Shown here piece by piece: positions 23,349 to 31,525 of a stretch of 64,000 bases of DNA (positions are counted from its first letter, which is position 1; each line of letters opens with the position of its first letter). A program made the position numbers and the translations under genes. Source of the DNA: Paraburkholderia sp. (GTDB lineage: Bacteria > Pseudomonadota > Gammaproteobacteria > Burkholderiales > Burkholderiaceae); assembly GCF_004298475.1 (NCBI RefSeq), contig NZ_SCRP01000010.1, positions 62,001 through 126,000 on the forward strand, given 5' to 3'. A model generated the notes under the pieces. The model was not told where the DNA came from. It made no database searches and saw only the letters and a list, made by a program, of their open reading frames with translations.

Positions 23349-24398
23349 CTATCTGTCGCTCTCTTCGAGCCCGATCGTCAGCTCCGCAGTGACCTGCTGT
23401 TTCACCCCCCCATACGCGGCCCACGGATCGGCGCGATCGAGCGTGGCCAGGCGCTCGTCGATGTTGTGCAGCGTCCACTGCGCGCCGCCGCTCGTCTGCG
23501 CAAGCTCGTCCCACGCTATCGGCACCGACACGCCCATCCCGGGCCGCGCCCGCACGCCATACGCAACCGCCGTGCTCGCACCGCGCGCGTTGCGCAGGTA
23601 GTCGACGAAAATCTTCTTCCTGCGATGTTCGGGACCCATCGTCGCGGTGATCCGCGTCGGCGAGTCCGCGGCCAGATGCTGCGCGACCGCGCGCGCGAAT
23701 GCCTTCACGTCTTCCCAACCCGTCTCGGGCGCGAGCGGCACGACGATATGCAGCCCCTTGCCTCCGCTCGTCTTGCAGAACGACTCGAGGCCGAGCGCCT
23801 GCAACAGCGCACGGGTCATGTCGGCGGCCTCGATCATGCAATCCCAGCCGAGCACCGGATCCGGATCGAGGTCGAACACCACGCGGTCGGGCCGCTCGAT
23901 GTCCGTCACGCACGCATTCCACGTGTGCAGTTCGATGGCGTCCATCTGTGCGGCCCCGATGAGCGCCTCCAGCGAGTCGATCGTCAAGAGCGGCGGATGG
24001 CCGGGGTCGAGCCCTTCGTGCTGCGTGAGTTCGGGGATCGGCGAGCGCGCGCTGTGACGCTGGAAGAACAGCTCGCCTTCGAGACCGCGCGGCGCGCGCA
24101 CGAGCGAAACCGGCCGATCGAGCAGATGCGGCAGCAGCCAGCGCGACGCGCGCGCGTAATAGCGAATGACATCGATCTTGCGCAGGCCGCTCGACGCGTC
24201 GATGACGCGTCTTGCACTCGTGATCGGGATCCCAGCGATGTCGGCATCGGCCGGCGTGTCGGGAACGCGGGCGATGCGCCGTGGGCGGCGGCCGGACACG
24301 GCGCGCGAAACCGGCGCAGCCGTGCCGGAAGCCTCGGAACGCGCGCCGCGCGGCGTTCGGGCGAGCGTGGCGTGTTGATTCTTGTGAGCGTCCTGCAT
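23349..24398 (-). CDS. Stand-alone LigD polymerase/primase domain protein
   Basis: A 349-residue protein matching the polymerase domain of bacterial non-homologous end-joining ligase LigD. Residues about 55-340 hold the AEP-type core: VIDASSGLRKIDVIRYY, RPVSLVRAP, ELFFQRH, the metal-binding DLD (Asp176, Asp178) and SGGKGLHIVVP with His217. No ligase (KxDG) or phosphoesterase domain is present, and no Ku gene is nearby. Either this is a genuine free-standing Pol domain or the 3' end of a longer ligD whose 5' part was lost; the first 45 residues are basic linker-like sequence (ATLARTPRGARSEASGT) that fits the second view. The start at 24398 is the first reasonable ATG. Confidence 0.75.
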   Translation of the reverse strand: MQDAHKNQHATLARTPRGARSEASGTAAPVSRAVSGRRPRRIARVPDTPADADIAGIPITSARRVIDASSGLRKIDVIRYYARASRWLLPHLLDRPVSLVRAPRGLEGELFFQRHSARSPIPELTQHEGLDPGHPPLLTIDSLEALIGAAQMDAIELHTWNACVTDIERPDRVVFDLDPDPVLGWDCMIEAADMTRALLQALGLESFCKTSGGKGLHIVVPLAPETGWEDVKAFARAVAQHLAADSPTRITATMGPEHRRKKIFVDYLRNARGASTAVAYGVRARPGMGVSVPIAWDELAQTSGGAQWTLHNIDERLATLDRADPWAAYGGVKQQVTAELTIGLEESDR

Positions 24399-24819
24399 AC
24401 CGGTTCCCCTTGCGCACATTGGCACGCGGATCACGCATCTGGTCTCGCAAGATACGGGCCGCGCTGCGAACGGCTGATGCCAGGCGAAGGCAAGCGACAA
24501 CCGCCCCTATCGGACCGCCGCGCGAATATTCATTGTGCAACTAAAGCGAGCTTTCAATCCAGCAAGGTGCGCGAATGGTCAGATCAATGCGGGGACACTC
24601 GACGAAAGGGACGGCAAAGTGCGCCATGAATCGTTCGAGCGAGACCGCAATTGCCGGAAGTCCGTGAACGGGGGCGATATGCCTGTTCTTCGCCACCACT
24701 TAATGCAATAGAAATCGTCCCGGTCCATCACGCCGCGTGAGCAATGCCATGCGTCCGCTGGATTGCATATGCGGTACGGGCATGCTCGCCCGACGGGTTC
24801 ATTCTTCCTTCGACAAATA

Positions 24820-24852
24820 AATTTGCACTGCCATGCATTACACGTGCAAATT
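24820..24852. promoter_or_regulatory. Inverted repeat AATTTGCAC-N15-GTGCAAATT
   Basis: Perfect 9-bp arms at 24820-24828 and 24844-24852 flank 15 bases. They lie about 175 bases before the start of the 25027 gene. The form suits a dimeric regulator with half-sites two turns apart, or a weak hairpin. No T-tract follows. Confidence 0.4.
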
Positions 24853-24890
24853 CATCGAGAAATGGTGAAAACCAGGCCGTTACGCCAAAG

Positions 24891-24933
24891 ATATGACAAA
24901 CCTTTACAGTGACCTCGGCTTAACTTGTCATAT
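24891..24933. promoter_or_regulatory. Inverted repeat ATATGACAA-N25-TTGTCATAT
   Basis: Perfect 9-bp arms at 24891-24899 and 24925-24933 lie 94 bases before the 25027 start. The right arm includes TTGTCA, a fair -35 element, so a bound regulator could cover the promoter. Confidence 0.42.
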
Positions 24934-25026
24934 AGCAGTGCGAACATTTATTGCGAGCGTGATTGGCAATGTCGTAGACGATGCTTAACCGCCGGTCACA
25001 CGCAATCTCATTGCGCGGGAGTTGAT

Positions 25027-25611
25027 ATGTGGCAGTTCAAAGCTGGAGTCGGCGCGACGATCGCTGTGCTGGTTGCGCTCGGAGCACGATGGATCGTTGC
25101 TGCCGATACCGACACCGACATCGCACGCAAACCCGTGCCGTCCGCGACGCCTGCGCCTGTCCTGCCGGCGATCAAACGCAGTGGCATCGATCCCGGGCCG
25201 ACCGATCGCCTGACGCAGTCTTTACCACCCGCGCGCCCGCTGCCGCAGCGGTTCAACGACTATCTTGCCCAGCAATACGCCAACTCTGCCGTGACACGTG
25301 AGGCGCTGACGCAAATCGCCCAAGGCTGGAGCCAGGCGGTCCATAACGTGCGGGATCCGCAGGATGCCAAACGTGCGGGCGATGAAATTGCGCAAGGCAT
25401 CGCCTGCGCGCTAGGCGAGGATGTACTCGCCAAGGTCGATCTCGATCAACAGGAGATGCTCAACCGAATCAAGGCCGCGCGTGCGGTCATGCTCGATGAC
25501 GAGAGCGACACGGTTGCCTATCTGCGTTTCCAGGCGTTGGCCGGTGGTCAGTTCTTCGACGATCCACAAGCTAAGCCGTGCCGCTTCGATCCATCCGTCC
25601 TTCTCAACTGA
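25027..25611 (+). CDS. Membrane-anchored periplasmic protein of unknown function
   Basis: 194 residues. The start at 25027 follows CGGGAG; the open frame upstream crosses the inverted repeats and is rejected. Residues 7-25 (GVGATIAVLVALGARWIVA) form one membrane segment or uncleaved signal. A Pro/Asp-rich linker (26-72) leads to a helical C-terminal domain with FNDYLAQQYANSAV and cysteines 127 and 185, possibly a disulfide in the periplasm. The next gene, 24 bases downstream, encodes a secreted hydrolase, so a helper, chaperone or inhibitor role is conceivable. The N-anchor plus helical-domain layout is reminiscent of lipase-specific foldases, but no foldase motif was recognised. Confidence 0.62.
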   Translation: MWQFKAGVGATIAVLVALGARWIVAADTDTDIARKPVPSATPAPVLPAIKRSGIDPGPTDRLTQSLPPARPLPQRFNDYLAQQYANSAVTREALTQIAQGWSQAVHNVRDPQDAKRAGDEIAQGIACALGEDVLAKVDLDQQEMLNRIKAARAVMLDDESDTVAYLRFQALAGGQFFDDPQAKPCRFDPSVLLN

Positions 25612-25635
25612 GTGCAAACCCAAGGAGATTTCCGC

Positions 25636-26415
25636 ATGAAGTCACCCGTCACCGTCCTGCTCGCGAGCGCATTGCTCACCCCGTTGAGTGCGATATCCGC
25701 GACGCCTCCCGGTTCGGCGATTGTGTTCGTCAACGGCATCAACAACACATTCGACGATGCAGTGGCCAATCTGCAGATCGTGAAAAAGCAGCTCAACGCG
25801 CGTGACAAGAACAATGCCTACGTCTACGGCAATGCGTACAACGCAACCCAGGGTTTCTTCACCGACGTCAAGTCGGTGTTCAAGCAAAAGGCCAGGGAGG
25901 GATCGAGTCCGGCCGATTTCTGGCGTGCCATCGACGGGGGTTCCCTGCCAGCCAGCGGCATGAATGCGGAACTGCAGAAGAAGTACATCGCCATCCTGGC
26001 CAGGAGCGACGTTCCGGAATTGCCGGATCACTTGCGCAAGTATCGCGGGTATCTGAACGACAAGCGCAAGGTCGTGCTGATTGGCCATTCACAGGGCTCG
26101 CTGTACGCGAACTTCGAAATCAACTTGCTGGTGACCGGGCCCGACAAGGCGCAGGGCGCAATCAGCGCGGTTAATGTGGGCAGCGCGACGCGCTACCAAT
26201 TGCCGGGGTCAAGCTATCTGACGTCAAGCTCCGATGGCGTAATCGGCGCCCTTAGACTGGTACAGACGGTGCTGCCGGAGAACTTCTCAATGGGCTGGCA
26301 TCCGCTGTCCGATGTGATGGGGCATTCGTTCTCGAAGATCTACATGAACAAGAGTTACGGGGCGGCAAACCAGATTCTGCAAAAGGTTTCGCAGCAAGCG
26401 TACAACGGGAAATAA
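25636..26415 (+). CDS. Secreted alpha/beta hydrolase, lipase-like
   Basis: A 259-residue protein. The start at 25636 follows AAGGAGAT, and the first 22 residues (MKSPVTVLLASALLTPLSAISA) form a signal peptide. The mature part begins with an oxyanion-type strand IVFVNGINNTFDDA. The nucleophile elbow is GHSQGS with Ser152, preceded by strand KVVLI. A C-terminal DVMGHSFSKIY could supply the catalytic His. No cysteines are evident, so folding would not rely on disulfides. It is probably an esterase or lipase acting in the periplasm or outside. It forms a two-gene unit with the anchored protein upstream; substrate unknown. Confidence 0.72.
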   Translation: MKSPVTVLLASALLTPLSAISATPPGSAIVFVNGINNTFDDAVANLQIVKKQLNARDKNNAYVYGNAYNATQGFFTDVKSVFKQKAREGSSPADFWRAIDGGSLPASGMNAELQKKYIAILARSDVPELPDHLRKYRGYLNDKRKVVLIGHSQGSLYANFEINLLVTGPDKAQGAISAVNVGSATRYQLPGSSYLTSSSDGVIGALRLVQTVLPENFSMGWHPLSDVMGHSFSKIYMNKSYGAANQILQKVSQQAYNGK

Positions 26416-26575
26416 CCCGGCAGGTTCTGTCTCATCGTTGACGTGATATGACCGCTGGCATGCGCCGCATGCCAGCGGGCGCACCGGGCCAGATCGGCGA
26501 GCAGTTACAATGTCCCGATTTGCCGCGCCGCTCCCGGTTCACAGCGCGGTTCACAGCCCGCTCCCCGTCCACGTC

Positions 26576-27415
26576 ATGAATCTCGTCATCCAGAGTCCCG
26601 CCTCGCTGCCCGCCGTTCACCACAAGCCGCTTCTCGCGCTCGCGCGCGGCAGCCGCCTCGCGCCAATCGACGAATTCGCAATCCGCATCGAAGGCGCCGT
26701 CCCCGCGCAACGCGGCGATCTCGACGTCTATTGCGGCACGCACCAGCTGGATTACGCGTTCGTCGAAGCGGGACGCGAACTCGCCGATTTCGGTCTCGTC
26801 GCCATGGACATGGATTCGACGTTGATCACCATCGAGTGCATCGACGAAATCGCCGATTTCTGCGGGCTGAAGGCCGAGGTCGCGGCGATCACCGAAGCGT
26901 CGATGCGCGGCGAGATCAAGGACTTCAACGAGAGCCTGACCCGGCGCGTGGCGCTGCTGAAGGGGCTCGACGCGAGCGCGCTGGAACGCGTCTATGAGAA
27001 GCGGCTGCAACTGTCGCCGGGCGCGACGCAGATGCTCGCCGGTGCGAAGGCAGCGGGCCTGAAAACGCTGCTCGTTTCCGGCGGCTTCACGTTCTTCACG
27101 GAGCGCCTCAAGGAACGCCTCGGCCTCGACTACACGCGCGCGAACACGCTGGAGATCGTCGACGGAAAGCTGACCGGTCGCGTGATCGGCGAGATCGTCA
27201 ATGCCGATGTGAAGGCGCGCACGCTCGTCGAAACCTGCGCGCAACTCGGGATCGAACCGCGCCGCGCCATCGCGATAGGCGACGGCTCGAACGATCTGAA
27301 AATGATGGCCGAAGCGGGCCTTTCGGTGGCATTCCGCGCGAAACCCGTGGTGCGCGAAGCGGCGAGCGTCGCGTTCAATTTCGTCGGGCTCGACGGATTG
27401 CTGCGGCTGTTCTGA
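26576..27415 (+). CDS. serB: Phosphoserine phosphatase SerB
   Basis: A 279-residue HAD-family phosphatase making serine from phosphoserine. The start MNLVIQSPASL at 26576 is used; the longer frame reads through low-complexity sequence. After an N-terminal regulatory-like domain of about 70 residues, the catalytic motif AMDMDSTLI holds the nucleophile Asp78 and the general acid Asp80. Motif II Ser in LLVSGGFTFF, the Lys of motif III and GDGSNDLKMM (motif IV) follow. It ends in FNFVGLDGLLRLF. It is followed by a terminator shared with the convergent metC run. Confidence 0.95.
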   Translation: MNLVIQSPASLPAVHHKPLLALARGSRLAPIDEFAIRIEGAVPAQRGDLDVYCGTHQLDYAFVEAGRELADFGLVAMDMDSTLITIECIDEIADFCGLKAEVAAITEASMRGEIKDFNESLTRRVALLKGLDASALERVYEKRLQLSPGATQMLAGAKAAGLKTLLVSGGFTFFTERLKERLGLDYTRANTLEIVDGKLTGRVIGEIVNADVKARTLVETCAQLGIEPRRAIAIGDGSNDLKMMAEAGLSVAFRAKPVVREAASVAFNFVGLDGLLRLF

Positions 27416-27432
27416 TTGCCGCTACACCAATG

Positions 27433-27472
27433 AAACAGCCGCTGCGCCTGCAAAGCGCAGCGGCTGTTTTCT
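27433..27472. terminator. Bidirectional terminator between serB and metC
   Basis: AAACAGCCGCTGCG pairs with CGCAGCGGCTGTTT around a nine-base loop, followed by TTTCTTT on plus and an A/T-rich run on minus. It closes serB and the rimO-to-metC transcript. Confidence 0.85.
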
Positions 27473-27497
27473 TTATGGCGCTGCCGCGTGCCTGCGC

Positions 27498-28682
27498 TCA
27501 GGCGAGCGTGGCCAAGGCCTGCTCGATATCGGCGCGCAGATCGGCTTCGTCTTCGAGCCCCACGTAGAACCGCACCAGCGTGCCGCGATGCGGCCAGCTC
27601 GCGGCCGTTCGCATCGACGCGACGTGATAGGGCATCACGAGGCTGTGCGACCCGCCCCAACTCCAGCCAATCGCGAACAGTTCGAGCGCCTCACAGAACG
27701 TGTCGATCTGCGCGGGCGTATAGCGTTCGTCGAACACCACCGAAAAGAGCCCGCCCGCGCCGGTGAAATCGCGCACGAACGACGCGTGGCCCGGACAGTC
27801 CTCAAACGCCGGATGCAGCATCGCCGTAATTTCGCCACGTGTCTTGAGCCAGCTTGCGAGCGCGAACGCGCTCTTTTCGTGGGCCTCGAAACGCGCCTTC
27901 ATGCTGGGCAGCGCGCGCAGCACGAGCGAACAGTCGTCCGACGACACGCCGATGCCAAGCCGCATGCGCGCCTGCTTGAGCTTCAGATGCAGCGCGTGGT
28001 CCTTCGTGATCGTCGCGCCCATCAGCACGTCGCTGCCGCCCGACTGATATTTCGTGAGCGCCTGCACGGAAATGTCGATGCCGTGTTCGAACGGCTTGAA
28101 CGCGAGCCCGGCCGAATACGTGTTGTCGATTGCCGTCACCACGTTGCGCGCGCGGGCCGCAGTCGTAATCGCGCGCACGTCCGGCACTTCCATCGTCACC
28201 GAGCCAGGCGCCTCCAGCCAGATCAGCTTCGTGGCGGGCAGGATCAGATCGGCGATGCCCGCACCGATCAGCGGATCGTAGTAGCGCACCGTGATGCCGA
28301 AATCGCGCGCGAGCCAGTCGCCATGCTCGCGGTTCGGCGAGTAGACGTTGTCGGGAATCAGCACGTCGTCGCCCGCTTTCACGAGCCCGAAGTAGACGTT
28401 CGAGATCGCCGACAACCCCGACGGCTGCAAGAGCGCGTAGTCGCCGCCTTCGATTTGTGCGAGGCGCTGGGTCAGCATGGCCGAGGTCGGCGTTGCATGC
28501 AGGCCGTAGCGCCATTGCGAGTCGTCGCGCCAGTCGAGCGCGCGCACCGTCGCGAGATCGGGAAACACCACCGTCGAAGCGCGCGTAACCGGCGCGGCGA
28601 ACGATTCGAAACCCGGCGTGATCTCGTCTTGCGGATGGACGATGCGCGTCTGCAACGCGCGGCTGGTGTCGTTTTTCTTCAT
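27498..28682 (-). CDS. metC: Cystathionine beta-lyase
   Basis: A 394-residue PLP enzyme of the Cys/Met metabolism family that splits cystathionine to homocysteine, pyruvate and ammonia. Lys211 in SVQALTKYQSGGSD is the cofactor lysine; YSPNREHGD, WLEAPGSVTMEVPD and the WSWGGSHSLVMP segment match MetC rather than gamma-synthases. The start is four bases after the stop of the preceding exported protein, so the two are co-transcribed at the end of the rimO-kdgK-bktB run. Confidence 0.92.
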   Translation of the reverse strand: MKKNDTSRALQTRIVHPQDEITPGFESFAAPVTRASTVVFPDLATVRALDWRDDSQWRYGLHATPTSAMLTQRLAQIEGGDYALLQPSGLSAISNVYFGLVKAGDDVLIPDNVYSPNREHGDWLARDFGITVRYYDPLIGAGIADLILPATKLIWLEAPGSVTMEVPDVRAITTAARARNVVTAIDNTYSAGLAFKPFEHGIDISVQALTKYQSGGSDVLMGATITKDHALHLKLKQARMRLGIGVSSDDCSLVLRALPSMKARFEAHEKSAFALASWLKTRGEITAMLHPAFEDCPGHASFVRDFTGAGGLFSVVFDERYTPAQIDTFCEALELFAIGWSWGGSHSLVMPYHVASMRTAASWPHRGTLVRFYVGLEDEADLRADIEQALATLA

Positions 28683-28686
28683 GGGG

Positions 28687-29295
28687 TTACTCGCCGATCT
28701 TGAGATTGCTGACGCCGTTCACTGCCTGGCCGCTCGGGGATGCGGGTTCTGCGGGTTCGTCCTGTAACTCCGCCGCAGGCTCGGCGGACGGAGGCGGCAC
28801 GGGCTGCCCGGCCGTCAGCGGCTTCAGTTCGAAGGCCACCGGGTTCGAATCGTCCACTTCCATGCGCGCGCCCGCAATCGAGCCGTCGGCGGCAAACGTG
28901 CCGACCCAGTTGCCCGTGATACGCGTGCCGTCGTTCGACTCCTCGGCTTCGAGCGTCGTGCCTTCGTGGTCGCCCGCGATCAGGATCACGACGCCGGTAT
29001 CGGTGAACTGGTATTCGCCGTGGACGCCGGTCGGGTCGTCCGTCTGCGGGCCGAGCCGCATCACGATCTGACGCTTGCCGAGCATGCCGGCGTAGCGCGG
29101 GAAATGCGCGAAGTCGGGGTTCGGCCTGAGCGGCTGCGCGACCGTGGACCGCGCAACCGTTTCCTTTGCCGCGCTGGCGGCCTGCTGCGCGTGCGCGCCG
29201 AGCGGCAGCGCGAGCGCAACGGCTGCCAGCGCGCACGCGGCCCGCATCACGCCGCGCGACGCGGCGACCCGTTGTGTTGAGGTCGATACTTCCAT
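28687..29295 (-). CDS. Exported hypothetical protein upstream of metC
   Basis: 202 residues with a signal peptide: after a short hydrophilic start, ACALAAVALALPLGAHA precedes a likely cleavage at AHA-QQ. The mature protein has a small beta-sheet-like domain (GEYQFTDTGVVILIAGDHEGTTLEAEE and GTRITGNWVGTF) that looks like a lipocalin-like or DUF-type ligand-binding barrel, and a Pro/Glu/Ala-rich disordered tail. An in-frame Met at residue 17 could be the true start, giving a cleaner signal. I do not recognise the family. It lies between bktB and metC with short gaps, so it is co-transcribed with them. Confidence 0.62.
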   Translation of the reverse strand: MEVSTSTQRVAASRGVMRAACALAAVALALPLGAHAQQAASAAKETVARSTVAQPLRPNPDFAHFPRYAGMLGKRQIVMRLGPQTDDPTGVHGEYQFTDTGVVILIAGDHEGTTLEAEESNDGTRITGNWVGTFAADGSIAGARMEVDDSNPVAFELKPLTAGQPVPPPSAEPAAELQDEPAEPASPSGQAVNGVSNLKIGE

Positions 29296-29345
29296 CTGGC
29301 TCCTTCCTTCGAGTGCGCCGCGCAGCCCTCAGCCGAGCAAACGCG

Positions 29346-30530
29346 TCAGATGCGCTCGAACACGGCGGCAATGCCCTGCCCGCCGCCGATGCACATCGTC
29401 ACGAGCGCATAGCGCCCGCCGATCCGATGCAGTTCGTAAAGCGCCTTCACGGTGATCAGCGCGCCGGTCGCGCCGATCGGGTGGCCAAGCGAAATGCCCG
29501 AGCCGTTCGGATTCACCTTCGCCGGGTCAAGGCCGAGTTCCTGCGACACGGCGCAGGCCTGCGCGGCAAACGCCTCGTTCGCCTCGATCACGTCGAGGTC
29601 GGCGGCCGTGATGCCTGCGCGTTCGAGTGCCCGCTGCGTGGCCGGTACCGGGCCGATGCCCATATACGCCGGATCGACGCCCGCGTGCGCGTACGAGACG
29701 AGGCGCGCCAGCGGCTTTGCGCCGCGCGCACCGGCCGCTTCGCTGCTCATCAGCAGGACGGCCGCGGCGGCGTCGTTGATGCCCGACGCGTTGCCCGCGG
29801 TCACCGTGCCGTTTTCCTTCGCGAATACCGGCTTGAGCTTCGAGAAGTCTTCCAGCACGGCGTCGGTGCGAACGTGTTCGTCGGTGTCGAAGACGACTTC
29901 GCCTTTCTTCGACTTGATTGCAACCGGCAGGATCTGATCCTTGAAACGGCCCTCTGCAATCGCCCTCGCTGCCCGCCGATGCGATTCGAGCGCGAGCGCG
30001 TCCTGCGCCTCGCGCGTGATGCCGAATTTCATCGCGACGTTTTCCGCCGTCACGCCCATGTGGATCGACTGGAACGGATCGTGGAGCGCGCCGAGCATCA
30101 TGTCGATAAGCGGTGCGTCGCCCATGCGCTGGCCAAAGCGCGCGGCCGGGATGGTATAGGGCGCACGGCTCATGTTTTCGGCGCCGCCGCCGATGGCGAT
30201 GTCCGCGTCGCCGAGCAGAATGGATTGCGCGGCGGACACGATCGCCTGCAAACCCGAGCCGCACAGACGGTTCACGGTCAGCGCGGGCGCATGCTGCGCG
30301 ACGCCGCCGTTGAGTGCGACGACGCGCGCGAGATACATATCCTTCGGTTCGGTATGCACGACGTTGCCGAACACCACATGACCGACGTCATCGCCTTCCA
30401 CGTTCGCGCGAGAGAGCACCTCGCGCACGACGCGCGCGCCGAGATCCGTCGGTGCGAAGTCCTTCAGGCTGCCGCCGAAGTCGCCGATTGCGGTGCGCAC
30501 ACCGCTCACCACCACCACTTCTCGTTGCAT
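29346..30530 (-). CDS. bktB: Beta-ketothiolase BktB (acetyl-CoA acyltransferase)
   Basis: A 394-residue thiolase. The nucleophile Cys90 (VNRLCGSGLQA), His350 (GHPIGATG) and Cys380 (MCIGGGQG) form the complete catalytic set. The sequence pattern (REVVVVSGVRTAIGDFGGSL, HTEPKDMYLARV) is that of BktB from PHA-producing beta-proteobacteria, which also condenses propionyl-CoA with acetyl-CoA and so supplies 3-hydroxyvalerate precursors. It is co-oriented with rimO, kdgK and metC, about 4-9 kb from the phaCAB genes, whose own thiolase PhaA is a separate enzyme. Confidence 0.9.
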   Translation of the reverse strand: MQREVVVVSGVRTAIGDFGGSLKDFAPTDLGARVVREVLSRANVEGDDVGHVVFGNVVHTEPKDMYLARVVALNGGVAQHAPALTVNRLCGSGLQAIVSAAQSILLGDADIAIGGGAENMSRAPYTIPAARFGQRMGDAPLIDMMLGALHDPFQSIHMGVTAENVAMKFGITREAQDALALESHRRAARAIAEGRFKDQILPVAIKSKKGEVVFDTDEHVRTDAVLEDFSKLKPVFAKENGTVTAGNASGINDAAAAVLLMSSEAAGARGAKPLARLVSYAHAGVDPAYMGIGPVPATQRALERAGITAADLDVIEANEAFAAQACAVSQELGLDPAKVNPNGSGISLGHPIGATGALITVKALYELHRIGGRYALVTMCIGGGQGIAAVFERI

Positions 30531-30593
30531 CGCTTGCTCCTCGTCTGTCTGCGTGGAAAGTTGATGTTCTGTATGCAGTGCGGCGCCGGTCGC

Positions 30594-31520
30594 TTAGTTG
30601 GCCAGCAGCCGTTCGACCGCCTCGCGGTGCGGAATCGGCGCGATGGCGCCGTAGCCTTGCGTCGAGAGCGCAGCCGCCGCGTTCGCGTAACGGGCCGCCG
30701 CGAACGGATCGTCGCCCGACACGATACGCGCGATAAACGCGCCGCCGAAGCAATCGCCCGCTCCCGTCGCATCGACCGCGGCGACGACGCAGCCCGGCAC
30801 CACGCGGCGCTCGCGGGCCGTCGCCACATAGGCGCCGTCCTTGCCGAGCTTCAGCGCGACGACGCGCGGCCCGCGCGCCAGCAGCCAGTCGACGATCGCA
30901 TCGCGGTCGTCGAGACCTGACAGCAGCGTGACGTCGTCCCAGCTCGGCAGGCAGATATCGGTGACGCGCAGCGCTTCGGTCATCACCGCGCGCGCCCGCG
31001 CGAGCGGCCAGAGTTTCAGGCGCAGGTTCGTATCGAAGCTGATCTCGCCGCCGTGTGCGTGCACGTGGTCGATGGCGGCGAACGCGGCGTCGCACGCGCT
31101 CGTGCTGATCGCGAGGCTGATGCCCGAGAGATGCAGTACGCGCGCGGCGGCAAGCGCGTCGAGCGGCAGATCGCGCGGCGCATAGCGGCTCGCCGCCGAC
31201 CCCGCGCGCAGATAGTCGAACGCATGACCGGACGGCCCGTGCGAGACGAAATAGACGCCCGTGTGCGCGTCTGCGTCGACACGAACGTTGGCCGTATCGA
31301 CGCCTTCACTCGACCACAAATCGAGCAGCAGCCGCCCGAACCGGTCGTCACCGAGCGCGGAGACGAAGCCCGTGCGCACGCCCTGGCGCGCAGCGGCAAC
31401 GCAGAAATTGGAGGTATCGCCGCCGAAGCCTTGCAGATAGTCGGGCTTGCCCTCCGACGCCTGGTTGAACTCCACCATCGCCTCGCCAAACGCGAGCACC
31501 TGCGCGGCAGTTTCAGCCAT
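30594..31520 (-). CDS. kdgK: 2-keto-3-deoxygluconate kinase, PfkB family
   Basis: A 308-residue sugar kinase. The start is at 31520; a much longer open frame exists only because the antisense of rimO happens to be open. PfkB signature 1 is near residues 33-45 (GFGGDTSNFCVAAARQG) and signature 2 is DATGAGDCFGGAF near 250, with the catalytic Asp in GAGD. The early FGEAMVEFN motif is typical of KdgK. It would phosphorylate 2-dehydro-3-deoxygluconate for the Entner-Doudoroff aldolase. It lies five bases downstream of rimO, an unusual partner. Confidence 0.85.
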   Translation of the reverse strand: MAETAAQVLAFGEAMVEFNQASEGKPDYLQGFGGDTSNFCVAAARQGVRTGFVSALGDDRFGRLLLDLWSSEGVDTANVRVDADAHTGVYFVSHGPSGHAFDYLRAGSAASRYAPRDLPLDALAAARVLHLSGISLAISTSACDAAFAAIDHVHAHGGEISFDTNLRLKLWPLARARAVMTEALRVTDICLPSWDDVTLLSGLDDRDAIVDWLLARGPRVVALKLGKDGAYVATARERRVVPGCVVAAVDATGAGDCFGGAFIARIVSGDDPFAAARYANAAAALSTQGYGAIAPIPHREAVERLLAN

Positions 31521-31525
31521 GCGCG

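Larger units (their letters stand above)
24399..25026. other. AT-richer 630-bp spacer with inverted repeats
   Basis: No supportable gene. Base composition falls well below that of the flanking genes from about 24540 on. Two perfect 9-bp inverted repeats (24820-24852 and 24891-24933), listed separately, precede the gene at 25027. The segment separates the dehydrogenase/LigD mosaic from the hydrolase module and looks like a boundary of acquired DNA. Confidence 0.5.

Noticed and set aside
22930..24540. 536-codon minus-strand frame ending in the dehydrogenase remnant
   Set aside because: Only the last 130 codons match a protein family; the remainder is a shifted frame of the LigD-like gene, so it is not a fusion protein.
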